A DNA stretch of 64,000 nt from Ehrlichia ruminantium str. Welgevonden (GCF_000026005.1 NC_005295.2:310001-374000), one strand, 5' to 3'. Positions 21,070 to 31,295 are shown, numbered from the stretch's first letter. Made by a program: numbers and translations. Notes: generated from the letters alone by a model not told the origin.

Positions 21070-21870
21070 TTAGTTACTCATAATATTGTAATTGTGAAAA
21101 ACTGGATTGTGACCTTTTCCTATTTTTGGTATTGTCTTGATAGTATTGAGAAGGTATTGTATTGCCAAGTCTATACTGTCTGATATAGGGATTTTTTGTG
21201 AAACAAAACTTGCAATAGCTGAAGATAAAGTGCATCCTGTTCCATGTAGTTCATTGTGTGGAATTCTGTGGTGAGAAAAATTGAATATTTGGTCATCTTC
21301 TGTTAAAAAAATATTATCAATAGTTTCACGGTTTAAGTGTCCACCTTTGATTAAAACAGATTTTGTACCAAGTGATTTAAGTATTTTACTTGCTTGTTTC
21401 ATACAGTACTCATCTATGATTTTTGTGTTAGTTAAAATTTCTGCTTCCAATATGTTTGGTGTAATTACTGTTGCTTTTGGAAGTATGTGTTCTATAAAGT
21501 GAAATACTGAACTATCATTCATTAACTTAAAATTTGATGTTGATATCATTACTGGGTCTACGATTATAGGAATACCTGATGGAAGTGAATTTGCTACTGC
21601 TGTTATAACATCATGGGATTGTAACATACCAATTTTTATTGCATCTATTGTTATATCAGATAAAACAGCTTCTATTTGTCCTATTATGATATCCTGTGGT
21701 ATATTGTGTACTTGATAAACCTGCATTGTATTTTGAACAGTTACAGATGTAATACAACTTGCAGCATAGCACCCTAGAGATGATATTGTCTTTATGTCTG
21801 CTTGAATACCTGCTCCTCCACTGGAGTCAGATCCTGCTATAGTTAATACTTTTCCTTTGTATTGACTCAT
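21070..21870 (-). CDS. thiD: Hydroxymethylpyrimidine/phosphomethylpyrimidine kinase
   Basis: Ribokinase-fold kinase phosphorylating HMP and HMP-P for thiamine synthesis. The 266 residues include TIAGSDSSGGAGIQADIKT at the N-terminus, VTVQNT, IKIGMLQS, PIIVDPVMIST, TPNILEAE, VLIKGGH and the anion-hole motif HGTGCTLSSAIA near the C-terminus. Complete and of usual length. Its start lies inside the end of hdaA (44-bp overlap), so the two genes are translationally coupled. thiE at 43645 is the next enzyme of the same pathway and lies 22 kb away. Confidence 0.96.
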   Translation of the reverse strand: MSQYKGKVLTIAGSDSSGGAGIQADIKTISSLGCYAASCITSVTVQNTMQVYQVHNIPQDIIIGQIEAVLSDITIDAIKIGMLQSHDVITAVANSLPSGIPIIVDPVMISTSNFKLMNDSSVFHFIEHILPKATVITPNILEAEILTNTKIIDEYCMKQASKILKSLGTKSVLIKGGHLNRETIDNIFLTEDDQIFNFSHHRIPHNELHGTGCTLSSAIASFVSQKIPISDSIDLAIQYLLNTIKTIPKIGKGHNPVFHNYNIMSN

Positions 21871-22519
21871 TTTTCCCTATTATAGATTTTACAAATGGTA
21901 TGGTTACTCCATTGTTGTAGTATGGTAATTCTCGGTATATGCATTTTACAATATTACTTAAACTTTGAAAAGAGCGCTCTGTATTATTTAGGATATAGTT
22001 TATAACTTTTAGTTCTATATGTATTTGTCTATCTACGAATAATTTTATTAACATAATTTTCAATAATTCTTCATCTGGATTTGCTAATTTTGCATTCATG
22101 GTATATAACATTCTGGATTTTAGATCTTTTATCTTGTAATTTAGGAATCTAGGTGCTATTGAAGAAGTCATTAGTAGTATTTTTTTGTTTTCTTTTATGT
22201 AGTTATAGTAATGTAAAGTCGACGATTCATTACTTATATTTTCTATGTTTTCAATTATAAAAGCATTACTACTTGATATTACATTTTCTATACCTTTGCC
22301 TGTGTTTATAAGATCGTGATTAATAAAAATAGCATTTTTAAGCTTTTGCCATATGTGTGCAAGGTGTGTTTTCCCTGAGCCTGATTTTCCATATAGGATA
22401 AAGGAACTCCACTGTTGGTTCATTAACATGTTATATGTTTCATGATTTTTTTCTAACAGTATGTAGTCATGGTAATTATAAGAATAACTTTCCTCAAGAT
22501 CGAATAGTGTTAGCTGCAT
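21827..22519 (-). CDS. hdaA: DnaA-related replication regulator HdaA
   Basis: DnaA/Hda-type AAA+ protein that promotes hydrolysis of DnaA-bound ATP at the clamp to stop re-initiation. At the N-terminus MQLTLFDLE contains QLTLF, a beta-clamp binding pentapeptide as in Hda. Walker A is GKSGSGKTHLAHIW (about 44-57), and a weak Walker B is AFIIENIE. The 230-residue length fits the Hda family and there is no DNA-binding DnaA domain IV. Its end overlaps thiD. A PerM-type permease lies upstream on the same strand, an order also known from other alphaproteobacteria. Confidence 0.85.
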   Translation of the reverse strand: MQLTLFDLEESYSYNYHDYILLEKNHETYNMLMNQQWSSFILYGKSGSGKTHLAHIWQKLKNAIFINHDLINTGKGIENVISSSNAFIIENIENISNESSTLHYYNYIKENKKILLMTSSIAPRFLNYKIKDLKSRMLYTMNAKLANPDEELLKIMLIKLFVDRQIHIELKVINYILNNTERSFQSLSNIVKCIYRELPYYNNGVTIPFVKSIIGKNESIQRKSINYSRI

Positions 22520-23153
22520 GTATCAATTACCGTTCATAAAATTTGTTGTTTTTATTATAATAGTAATAGGTCTGTTGATAAATTAGCATATTATATGTTT
22601 TTTGATAAATTATATTAATGAAATTTTACTAGTTACATTTTTATTGTGTGTTCATAGTATACTTATAAGTGATTTGGAAAGAGTTGATGTAATCTGTTGT
22701 TGTAGTTTGTAATGTTGAGTTGTATTTATTGTTTGTTATAACTATAAATAATAGGTTGTTATATACTGTAAATAATATGCTACAACATAGTTTATTACAT
22801 TTTTTTGTAATGAAGTTATTTAGTGATAGTATGCATATTATCACGTATGTTGTGATTATATTTTATTAATAGAATTAATCATTTATAGCTTAAAACATGT
22901 CTGTATGTTGGTATTATGCTTTAAGATTATGGTATGTTGTATATTGTTCTGACAATAATGTAGTTGGGTATAGTTTTTTTAAAGTTATTGTTTAAGTAAT
23001 AATGTATATTTTAGTTTTTGTGATGTAAAAGTTAAGTATGTTTTTTTCATATATTGAAATACTAGACATAGTATTACTTGTTTTAAAAAAACATATTCTG
23101 TCATTATAAATATTCTCTATGTATTTCTTATATAAATAATACTCTTTTTGGTT
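22520..23153. other. AT-rich spacer, nothing recognised
   Basis: About 630 bp between hdaA and the permease. A 67-codon minus-strand frame at 22641-22844 has no family features and an AT-driven composition; I do not call it a gene. Confidence 0.55.
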
Positions 23154-24275
23154 TTAGTTAGTATTATTGTAAAATTTGCTATTCATATATTGATTTATAA
23201 TTGATTTTACAAATACTCCTACTACCGCAGTTATAGGAATTGATAATAATATACCGATAAATCCAATTTGTGATCCACATATTATCATACCAATAATTAT
23301 CCATATAGGATGTATATCTATACGTTTTCCTATGAGTAATGGAGTTATCACATTTGATTCAACTAATTGGCCAATAATAAACATTGCAATTACTATACCA
23401 CATGTTGTCCAATTATTAAATTGAAGCATTGTTATAATGCAACTTATTGTAGTACAAAATACTGGTCCTATATATGGAATAAAAGTCATCAAACCAGAGA
23501 TGAGTCCTATTATCAAAAAATATTTTAAATTTATTATACAAAGGCATATAGTATAATATATAGCCATGATGAGGCATACGCTTAGTTGACCTCTTATATA
23601 TGCGGAAATTATATTATCTATTTTTTCTGTGTATTCTATTACAGTCTTTTGATGTTTTATAGGTATTAATTCTGTTGCATGTTTGATAATTGATGGCCAG
23701 TTAGACAGTATGTAGAATAATAATATAAGAGTAATTAGTATTGTAGAAACTATGTAGCCAATATTTATACTTGAGTTTATTGCTCCGAGAAATATAGTAT
23801 CTATATTTTTTAAACCAGTACCGAAGATATTAAATAAAGATTTTATATTATCGTAATTTAGTAAGCTTTCAAGTGATGATTCTGGTAATTTTATAGCTTT
23901 GATTATTTCTTCATATTCAGAAATATTATATTTCTGTAGAAAAGATGAAATATTATTCTTACTGACTATTGGTATTTTTTCTATAAGGAATTTTATTAAT
24001 GATAGGAGTTGTGAATATGTGATTGGAATAAATATGATTAAGAAGGCTATGATGATATATAATGCAGATATTAGAATTATTAGTACAGATAATTGCCTTG
24101 GTAATCTAAGCTTTTCTAATTTATTGACAAGTGGATTGAGAAGATATGCTATTATTATAGCAGTACAGCATGGAATGAGTACAGGCTCCATAATGAATGC
24201 TGCTAGCAAAATTACGGCTACTGCAATACCATATGTTACATACTGATTAACTAATTTAGAAATATGATCACTCAT
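23154..24275 (-). CDS. AI-2E/PerM family permease
   Basis: Integral membrane protein of the PerM/TqsA (AI-2 exporter) family. The 373 residues give about eight hydrophobic helices: two at 13-80, a polar stretch, then a cluster from about 170 to the C-terminus. Family segments are PCCTAIIIAYLLNPLVNKLEK, YTEKIDNIISAYIRGQ, GLISGLMTFIPYIGPVF and ESNVITPLLIGKRIDIHPIWIIIGM, ending SIPITAVVGVFVKS. Members transport diverse or unknown small solutes, so no substrate can be given. It is upstream of hdaA on the same strand, but a 634-bp spacer makes a shared transcript uncertain. Confidence 0.88.
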   Translation of the reverse strand: MSDHISKLVNQYVTYGIAVAVILLAAFIMEPVLIPCCTAIIIAYLLNPLVNKLEKLRLPRQLSVLIILISALYIIIAFLIIFIPITYSQLLSLIKFLIEKIPIVSKNNISSFLQKYNISEYEEIIKAIKLPESSLESLLNYDNIKSLFNIFGTGLKNIDTIFLGAINSSINIGYIVSTILITLILLFYILSNWPSIIKHATELIPIKHQKTVIEYTEKIDNIISAYIRGQLSVCLIMAIYYTICLCIINLKYFLIIGLISGLMTFIPYIGPVFCTTISCIITMLQFNNWTTCGIVIAMFIIGQLVESNVITPLLIGKRIDIHPIWIIIGMIICGSQIGFIGILLSIPITAVVGVFVKSIINQYMNSKFYNNTN

Positions 24276-24372
24276 TAGCTTTTGTACATATACTAACTAA
24301 TGATATTATATCATTTTAGTACATTATGCTAGTTATTATATAGACTCCCACTTTTGTTAAACTTTGAGTAAT

Positions 24373-24399
24373 AATTGTAGGTTAAATATACCTACAATT
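24373..24399. terminator. Candidate terminator hairpin
   Basis: A perfect 10-bp stem, AATTGTAGGT (24373-24382) and ACCTACAATT (24390-24399), with a 7-nt loop, followed on the plus strand by TTGTTAAA. On the minus strand it sits between tRNA-Leu/rpsD and the permease start, so it may separate those units. No strong U-run on the minus strand, hence moderate confidence. Confidence 0.45.
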
Positions 24400-24551
24400 T
24401 TGTTAAATTATCCTTTATATAGAAAAGCTTAGCCTAGCTTACAATTATACTATCCATAAAAAACAAAACCAATTAAAACGTAAAAATCTAAACAGACACA
24501 GCTATAAAAATCACAGACAGAAAATGATTAAGCATACATTGAACTCTATGG

Positions 24552-24634
24552 TGCCCATGGGGAGAGTCGAACTCCCATGGCCATACGGCCAACGGATTTT
24601 AAGTCCGTCGTGTCTACCATTCCACCACATGGGC
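24552..24634 (-). tRNA. tRNA-Leu (anticodon TAA)
   Basis: Minus-strand cloverleaf: acceptor GCCCATG/CATGGGC with discriminator A, D-arm GGTGGAATGGTAGACAC, anticodon stem CGGA with TAA in the loop, a long class II variable arm (TTGGCCGTATGGCC) and T-arm GGGAGTTCGACTCTCC. CCA is not encoded. It lies 10 bp after rpsD and is probably on the same transcript. Confidence 0.95.
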
Positions 24635-24644
24635 GTATGACTAA

Positions 24645-25253
24645 CTATCTAGAATAAAATTCAATTACTAGATTTACTTCCATATTTGCTGGATATGGTA
24701 CCTCATAATATTTAGGTACTCTTAAATATTTGACAGACCTTTCTTTAACGTCTACTTCTAAATAGTCAGGTACTTTTTGTTCTTGAGCATCAATTGCAGC
24801 AAGCACTGGAGGAAGATTTACTGCTTTTTCTCTTAATTTAATAGTATCACCTGGTTTAACACTATAGCTTGATATATTGACTACTTTTCCATTAACTAAT
24901 ACATGCTTATGCGATATTAACTGTCTTGCAGAAAAAATAGTTGGTACTAATCCTGAATTATATAAAACACTTGATAACATAGATTCTAATAACCCAACAA
25001 AATTATCACCAGTATCACCCTTTTTCTTATATGCTTTTAAGAACATATTACGCATTTGCTTACTACTGATAGCATAGTAAAATTTGAACTTTTTATGTGC
25101 TCCAAACTGCTTACCAAAATCAGATGGTTTTTTATAACCCATATTACCATGTTGACCAGGCGGATAATTTCTTGTATTAAATGGATCCTTGGATCTACCC
25201 CATAAACTTACGCCTAGTCTACGACTTGCCCTATATTTTCTCTGTATTACCAT
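24645..25253 (-). CDS. rpsD: 30S ribosomal protein S4
   Basis: Primary 16S-binding protein of the small subunit. 202 residues with the expected N-terminal [13 protein letters not shown], the YPPGQHG motif, [15 protein letters not shown] and the S4 RNA-binding domain [28 protein letters not shown], ending [10 protein letters not shown]. Complete and of standard length. The zinc-binding Cys residues of some S4 proteins are absent. tRNA-Leu(TAA) follows 10 bp downstream. The gene stands apart from other ribosomal protein genes, as in many Rickettsiales. Confidence 0.97.
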   Translation of the reverse strand: MVIQRKYRASRRLGVSLWGRSKDPFNTRNYPPGQHGNMGYKKPSDFGKQFGAHKKFKFYYAISSKQMRNMFLKAYKKKGDTGDNFVGLLESMLSSVLYNSGLVPTIFSARQLISHKHVLVNGKVVNISSYSVKPGDTIKLREKAVNLPPVLAAIDAQEQKVPDYLEVDVKERSVKYLRVPKYYEVPYPANMEVNLVIEFYSR

Positions 25254-27952
25254 ACACTCTTAATTTAATAAAAACCTAAAAAAAACAGAATTAAAAGCAT
25301 GTTGATACTTTTAATAACGCAAAACAAACATCCAGTTATATCAATAAAAAACTGCATGAGTTCTAGTATTATGACTTTATTAATGCATGTCAATGTATTT
25401 TTATGCATTTATCGTAGAATAACTGTGCCGTTGTATTTGTATCTAATGAATAGGCAGTTTATTAATTTATAATGGTCATTTATTGTATGTGTGTATTGAT
25501 TGGGTATCTTGTAAAACACATTAAAGACCATATTTCAAAAAAATTAAACTTTCGATCAATGAATTAAAATTACTGGAGATTTAAGCGTTTATTTGAGGAT
25601 AATGCATGATGCTAGTATTTATTATGTGTAGCAAGATTTTTTTTAGATTTTAAAAAAATGATTATAGGATATGTTTAAAGAATTCCAAAAGCTGTAACAT
25701 TTTGTTTGGTGTTTGTGTTAGTATGATATTATTTGAACTTAGAATGTTAATATAAGTGAGAAATTTAATTGTACTGAGTTATCAGTATTACCTCTTAATT
25801 ATATTTGGGAGAGAATAATCAGTAGTAATACTAGTTACGGACATCTAATAGTGACCTGTATGCAAATTTTTGAAATTTGATCAAGTGTAATAGTAATTTT
25901 TGATGTTTATTTCGTAGTCTAAATAATGTTTGATAGATATTTTTGTATTCAATAAATTTGGTACTCACAATGTTATTAGTCTCTATTAAATCTCTGTGTA
26001 TTTATTAAATAGGGTAGGTTGGAAATGTGATGTATAGTTTTAAGTAAATAGATAACAATTTATTATATACAATAGTGCTTGGCGTAATTTGAAAGTTTTT
26101 ATGTATGTTGATGATGCAAAGAAATATAAGTCTAGAAAGTAAACCTTAAATAAAATATAGGAAAGGTAGATGTAATATATAATAAATTTATTTTATATCA
26201 AGTGTGTGTGTTAGTTATGTATATAATTATTGATAATAGAATAAGAAGAATATATTTAAGGTTAAGAGAAAAACATTTGTCTGGTATCCTAAATTAAGAT
26301 TATATAGGTTCAAATGTGATGGTAAATGTATTTTAGTAATCTAAAAATAAGATATATATATTGTGATCTATTGATTTTATCAGTTGGTGGGTAATTAAGT
26401 ATTGACTATGTAATTATAGATTTAAAAGTAGAAATAGAGATACTTATAAATAATGTGGGAAAAAATGTATATGATATTAGATATGTAAGCTATAATAAAA
26501 ATAGCAATAAAGAGACTTCATATAATGTCAAAAAGGTAACATATGTAAGTAATTAATATATGATTATCAATATGAAAATTAAGTTAATATTATATAAACG
26601 TAAGTAAATATAGAGACTTTAATATTGTAGGGAAAATATATTGTATAATTAGGAAATATGTTAGTGTTAATAATATAAATTAAGGTAATAAGAAAAAGTA
26701 CTTATGCAGTATGGTAGAATACATATTAATTATACAGATTTTTGTAATTTAATAACAATGTCTCTATCATAAGATATATTGGCATGTTATAAGATATTCT
26801 AAAATTCTATACTTTATTCTTACTATTAATCGTGTAAAAAAATAGGCTAATTTAACTTATGAAAATATATAATGTATTATAAGATGCAGATTAACTAGGG
26901 AAAATGCTGATAAAAATATAGTATTTTGAATTTATTTGTGAATAATTGTTTTAGTAGAAATTGGCTATAATTCTTCAGTAGATCATTATATGTAATGATT
27001 AAGATGTTCAATAAAATATGAAATGAAGGAGAGTATAACTGATAAAATAAAGAAGTCATGTAGTTTATTGATTGTGGGATAACATTTTTTTAGAATGGAT
27101 TTAGGAAATGTTAGCAATGTTTATTCGTGGTGCCTATTTGTGTATGTAAAATGTAGCATGTGTTAGGTGTATATATTAAGGGCAAAATTATTAATTTATA
27201 GTAATGTTATATTGAATGGTAGCAATCTGAATTGGGTTCTAATGGACTAGAATTGCAAAAAAATGTACCTACAAATATCCTGTCACTGATGTATTAGATA
27301 TTCTGTGAATTCCAATAAAGTTAGTATTAAAAAAAATATTAAACACAGATTTGCGATTAATGATTTTAAAATTATCTGGATTTGTGGTATTTATCTTTTT
27401 GTATAAGTAAGTAATATTATACCATTTTTTTAAGGCACAGCTAGTACAACTGCTATAGTAGATAGACTTTCCGTATTATTAGAAATGTGTTGTACAATGT
27501 TTTAGACAAGAGTGATGATGTTATAATTTTTGTGATCTTGTTCTTAAGTATTGTGATTGTAATGTTTTTTTCAATTATAAATATCTTGTATATTAGGGAG
27601 TTGTTCAAATTTAACAAATAAAGTGTTATGGTTACTAATTATTGTGTTTTTTGTTAATATTTACCTTAAAATAATTGCTCAATTATTATTGTTGAATTAA
27701 GTAATAATTTTGCTGGCAGTTATACTTCTTATTTATGTAATTATGCTAAATACTAATTAAGCTTTTTGGTAAATTAATGCTTGAAAATTTATATATATCA
27801 TAATATTTAAAAAAGTGTATTTTCTATGGTAATATTTAGTTTTAGATCGTATTATTGGCAATTGTAATAATCTATAGTGTTATGTATTACATTTTGTATG
27901 TGTATTTAATATATGGTTTATTACTATATGTAATGTATGGGTGAGTTTTATT
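25254..27952. other. 2.7-kb AT-rich spacer with gene debris
   Basis: Longest spacer of the window. No gene recognised. Between about 26420 and 26700 words such as AATAGAGATACTTA, AATAAAGAGACTTCA and AATATAGAGACTTTAATA recur every 75-120 bp, suggesting a decayed repeat. At 27345-27384 there is a 40-bp copy of part of iscX (listed separately). Confidence 0.6.
27345..27384 (+). pseudogene. 40-bp fragment copied from iscX
   Basis: Matches iscX codons at 28034-28073 with 39 of 40 bases identical (ACAGATTTGCGATTAATGAT and onward; one C/T difference, CCTGG versus TCTGG). The similarity stops abruptly on both sides. Offset to the parent is 689 bp, same orientation. Too long and exact for chance, so a recent short duplication. 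Confidence 0.85.
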
Positions 27953-28150
27953 ATGAAATGGACTGATATTGAAAGTATAGCTATTTCTTTAGAAGAAAAT
28001 TATCCGGAACAGGATATATTTTATACTAGGTTTACAGATTTGCGATTAATGATTTTAAAATTACCTGGATTTGATGATGATGATCATGGGTGTAATGAAA
28101 AAATCCTTGAATCAATACAGCTTGCATGGAATGAAGAGCGTAATAAATAA
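27953..28150 (+). CDS. iscX: Fe-S assembly protein IscX
   Basis: Small acidic adaptor of the ISC iron-sulfur system that binds IscS and iron and modulates cluster assembly. From ATG at 27953 the 65 residues align end to end with E. coli IscX (66): MKWTDIESIA, YPEQD, TRFTDLRLMIL, GFDDDDHGCNEKILESIQLAW. The conserved DDD and NEKILE stretches are intact. A GTG four codons upstream (27941) is possible, but the ATG gives the family length. It stands alone; other isc genes are not nearby. An (AT)n run of about 18 bp follows the stop. Confidence 0.92.
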   Translation: MKWTDIESIAISLEENYPEQDIFYTRFTDLRLMILKLPGFDDDDHGCNEKILESIQLAWNEERNK

Positions 28151-28224
28151 ATATATATATATATGCTCACTATTTATAATCATTATTTCTAAGTATTTTT
28201 TTGTGTATAAGTTAATTAAAACTT

Positions 28225-29376
28225 CTAAGTAGATGTTTGATTATATATAAAGGTTAGTTCTTGCTTAAAGTTGGGAATTACTATAACTTTTATAGTGGTA
28301 TTATTCTTTAAAACCATTGTACCGTGATATGGTTCTGTAATCTGTTTAAAGATTTCATATTGTTCTTGTTTAATAAATTCGAATTTATCTTTATCTAAGA
28401 GTTTACTTTCTTTGTATATTTTATGAAAAATACTTAGGTAATTTGGGTGAGTGTCTAACCATGAAGGGTTTAGGTGCCAAAATTTTATGAATATTTCGTT
28501 ATAGAATATAATCGAGCTATCTCTGTTATAAATAGCTATTGGATTGGGTAAGTTATTTAGTAAATTTTTCTGTAGTGTAGTATAATTGTTTAGTTCTTGG
28601 GTAAAGTAACTTATTCGTGTTATATCTTCTCCATATCCAATAAACTCTGTAGAATTTTTTATGGGTATTTCTACCATATTGTATAATTTTCTTTCATTAT
28701 TAATTATAGCATATTGTACTTTTTGACTGATTTTGTTATTTTTTATATTAGAATTTTCGTTTTGCTGAATTTCTGAATTAATATTATTTTTTATCAATTC
28801 TATATACAATGAATTGTGAGCTTTTATTTTTAAATCTTTGTCTTTTTTCCATAGTGGATATGGTAAGTTATTTAATATATCTGTATAATTTATTAAATTT
28901 TCTTTTAGCCTTGCATTTTCGTACTCTAAGCTTACTATTGAAAGTTTATAATTTGTTATATTTTGTACCCAAAGTAATACACCAATTATTTGTCCATTAT
29001 TGTCAACTATGCTTTGCCCATAGCATGAGCAATAAATTTCTGTTTCTTGTCCCTTAAGATCCATAGTAAACGATTTATTGACTTTTTTTGCTTCTGTGAA
29101 CTCTTTTTGTAATTCTTGGGATTCTTCAAAAAAATCAGCAAATTCGTCGAAAGAATAAAAAACTGTATTTAGTAAAATTTGTAAATTGGTGGAGAATTTT
29201 TCAATACGTCGTTTTTCATCCCATAAGTAAAAACCATCTCCTAGTGTTGATAGTAAACTGTTAATAAGATTGTTATTGTGTTTTAAAGTACATATGTCAG
29301 CATTGGCCCTATAATATGCGTTAATTAATAATCCTAAAACAAATATTAATAGAAAAATAGTAATGTAAATAAACAT
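28225..29376 (-). CDS. Membrane-anchored PAS protein lacking a kinase module
   Basis: 383 residues: a single N-terminal transmembrane helix (residues 2-22), then three PAS-like units at about 40-145 (LLSTLGDGFYLWDEKRRIEKFS...), 165-255 (ILNNLPYPLWKKDKDLKIKAHN) and 270-383 (LLNNLPNPIAIYNRDSSIIFYN...FWHLNPSWLDTHP). The arrangement resembles the sensory half of alphaproteobacterial multi-PAS histidine kinases such as DivL-type proteins, but the chain ends right after the third PAS and no HisKA or ATPase domain follows in any frame. It may be a truncated kinase retained as a sensor or scaffold for another kinase, such as the PleC-like protein at 52872. DivL kinship is an impression only. Confidence 0.7.
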   Translation of the reverse strand: MFIYITIFLLIFVLGLLINAYYRANADICTLKHNNNLINSLLSTLGDGFYLWDEKRRIEKFSTNLQILLNTVFYSFDEFADFFEESQELQKEFTEAKKVNKSFTMDLKGQETEIYCSCYGQSIVDNNGQIIGVLLWVQNITNYKLSIVSLEYENARLKENLINYTDILNNLPYPLWKKDKDLKIKAHNSLYIELIKNNINSEIQQNENSNIKNNKISQKVQYAIINNERKLYNMVEIPIKNSTEFIGYGEDITRISYFTQELNNYTTLQKNLLNNLPNPIAIYNRDSSIIFYNEIFIKFWHLNPSWLDTHPNYLSIFHKIYKESKLLDKDKFEFIKQEQYEIFKQITEPYHGTMVLKNNTTIKVIVIPNFKQELTFIYNQTST

Positions 29377-29410
29377 AATACGTTATTGTTAGTATAATTT
29401 TGCAAATCTC

Positions 29411-30199
29411 TTAAATTAAGGATGTATATAACGACAAATTACCTAGCATTTTAAATCCTAATCTTCTGTAGAGATTTACAGAAGGTTTCATACACTGAGC
29501 AATGGCATATTTACAGGCATATTCTTTTTTTGCAATTTTAATTCTTTCTAATACCATTTGACTTGCTATTCCCTGATTACGATATTCTGGAAGTATACCA
29601 TCGCTGTAAAACCCAACAACTTTATCTTGAACATACATACCACATATACCTACCTTAACATTATTATATTTTACTAAGAAAAATTTAATTCTAGGATCAA
29701 TGATATCGTAATAGTTAGCCAATCCCTTAAAAAAGGTTCTAACTTCTCCAGGAGCACTGTGAAATACACGTAAGGCTATATTATCTAATTCAAGTAATTT
29801 TGCTTCATTATCTACTAAATCTAGTGTAATAGGTAAATTTGGTATGTTTGGTATAATGTAGTTTTCGATGTTGACTATGGCTTTTTTGGGAAAGCTAACA
29901 CCTACCACTCCTAATTTTTCAAGTGTTGACTTAAGCTTTTTCATATGCGAATCTACTGCCCATGTAACTTCTGTCCTCCTTTGTTTTAGAAACTCTAAGA
30001 CCTCTATTATAGCTTCTTCATTGCAGTCAGTTGTTGTAGTATCATGAAATGCGAAATTTAATAGCGAGCTGTGTTGATTATTTAGAATTAATATTATATT
30101 TTCAAAATTATGGCTTTCTAACTTAGATATTTTTACTACATATGTAAAATAGTTTTTCAAATTATCTATTACCAAAGAAGAAATATGAGAATTTTCCAC
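29411..30199 (-). CDS. GNAT family N-acetyltransferase
   Basis: 262 residues; the C-terminal third is a GNAT domain with the acetyl-CoA loop GILPEYRNQGIASQMVLERIK (the Q/RxxGxA motif) and PSVNLYRRLGFKML. The N-terminal 130 residues look like a degenerate GNAT half or a substrate domain. The substrate is unknown. It starts at GTG 30199 directly after the TAG of pgpA with no gap, so the two are translationally coupled. Confidence 0.82.
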   Translation of the reverse strand: MENSHISSLVIDNLKNYFTYVVKISKLESHNFENIILILNNQHSSLLNFAFHDTTTTDCNEEAIIEVLEFLKQRRTEVTWAVDSHMKKLKSTLEKLGVVGVSFPKKAIVNIENYIIPNIPNLPITLDLVDNEAKLLELDNIALRVFHSAPGEVRTFFKGLANYYDIIDPRIKFFLVKYNNVKVGICGMYVQDKVVGFYSDGILPEYRNQGIASQMVLERIKIAKKEYACKYAIAQCMKPSVNLYRRLGFKMLGNLSLYTSLI

Positions 30200-30706
30200 C
30201 TAACTACCTACTTGAGTAATAATGAATATAGTACATACAGAAGACATGATACCTGCAAGTATATCATCTAGTATTATACCAAAAGTGCCAGGTATACGCT
30301 CAATAACATTTATAGGCCATATTTTTGTGATATCAAATGCTCTGAAGAATATAAAACTGATACTAAATATACTAAAATAATATAATATATACGAAGTACA
30401 AAATGTTGCAGGTATATAATTATAATACCTAAAAAAGATAATAGGAATGGTAAATGCTATGAGTTGCCCTATGACTTCATCAATAACAACTTCTTGTGGG
30501 TCAATAACATCAGGATAATCAACTAAATACCTTGAAGTTGCAAGTAATCCTATTATTAATACTAGTGTTAGTAGTAGCATACCAATTAAGTTGTTAAAAA
30601 CTATAGCAGGAGCAAGTAATATTGTTGCTAAACTAGCAACAGTTCCAGGGGCTTTACTTATATTACCACAACCAAACCATGTAGCTATTATTGTATATAC
30701 TTGCAC
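30200..30706 (-). CDS. pgpA: Phosphatidylglycerophosphatase A
   Basis: Integral membrane phosphatase making phosphatidylglycerol from PG-phosphate. The 168 residues show TWFGCGNISKAPGTVASLA, the catalytic DEVIGQL and LDDILAGI motifs, and four hydrophobic segments. The start is GTG at 30706, preceded by AGAGG 4 nt upstream; the nearby ATG at 30708 is out of frame. It runs into the GNAT gene without a gap. Confidence 0.93.
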   Translation of the reverse strand: MQVYTIIATWFGCGNISKAPGTVASLATILLAPAIVFNNLIGMLLLTLVLIIGLLATSRYLVDYPDVIDPQEVVIDEVIGQLIAFTIPIIFFRYYNYIPATFCTSYILYYFSIFSISFIFFRAFDITKIWPINVIERIPGTFGIILDDILAGIMSSVCTIFIITQVGS

Positions 30707-30827
30707 ATTACCTCTACGTAAACAAAATCACTTTAATCTTGTGATTATGGTTAATAAAGTGCATTACGAACTCATATATTAAATTATCAAATCCACTATT
30801 ATAACCATGTGAATACTAATTAAATAT

Positions 30828-30998
30828 TTACTTATGTTTTAACCAATAGTCATTTACATTGTACTTATAACAAGGGGCAGAGCTTTCTGTTGCATGAACA
30901 CAAGGACTTCTTATTCTACGTTCTCTTTTTGAAAACATTGAACACCCAGACACAGCACACATTAACATTATAAGAAACAGTACTTGTAACAATCTCAT
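30828..30998 (-). CDS. Small lipoprotein (56 residues)
   Basis: A short gene read on the minus strand from ATG at 30998: positively charged start, hydrophobic LLQVLFLIMLMCAV, and the lipobox AVSGC (Cys19), so a processed lipoprotein of about 38 residues. The mature part is basic then polar (SKRERRIRSPC...YKYNVNDYWLKHK) with two more Cys. AAGGG sits 6 nt before the ATG, a good SD by the standard of this genome. It lies upstream of pgpA on the same strand (121-bp gap). Function unknown. Confidence 0.8.
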   Translation of the reverse strand: MRLLQVLFLIMLMCAVSGCSMFSKRERRIRSPCVHATESSAPCYKYNVNDYWLKHK

Positions 30999-31255
30999 GT
31001 AATACCCTTGACAGTTATAGTGTAAACCACATATTTGTGGTGCTACTAACCTAACAACTCTGTATTGTATGATTGATAGTATAAACAGTCAAGACCCACT
31101 ATCTTAAAAAAATATGAAATATACTATATTTTTATATAATTAAAGAGATGAAGAAAAAAAAGACGATATATAATTGATGAATATCGCTCTAAAATAGTCA
31201 ATCCTTATGTAGCAGCTTCTAAATGATTAAGTAAGTTATTATCCTAGATTTGAGT

Positions 31256-31284
31256 TTGACAACTTTTTAATAGAAGGTTAATCT
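31256..31284 (+). promoter_or_regulatory. Promoter of tRNA-Lys
   Basis: TTGACA (31256-31261), 17-nt spacer, TAATCT (31279-31284). Predicted start around 31291, 5 nt before the tRNA 5' end. One of the best promoter matches in the window. Confidence 0.7.
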
Positions 31285-31295
31285 TTGCTGTGTAA

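Noticed and set aside
22641-22844. 67-codon minus-strand ORF in the hdaA-permease spacer
   Set aside because: Composition of random AT-rich sequence (Asn, Ile, Thr, Tyr), no SD, no family motif.
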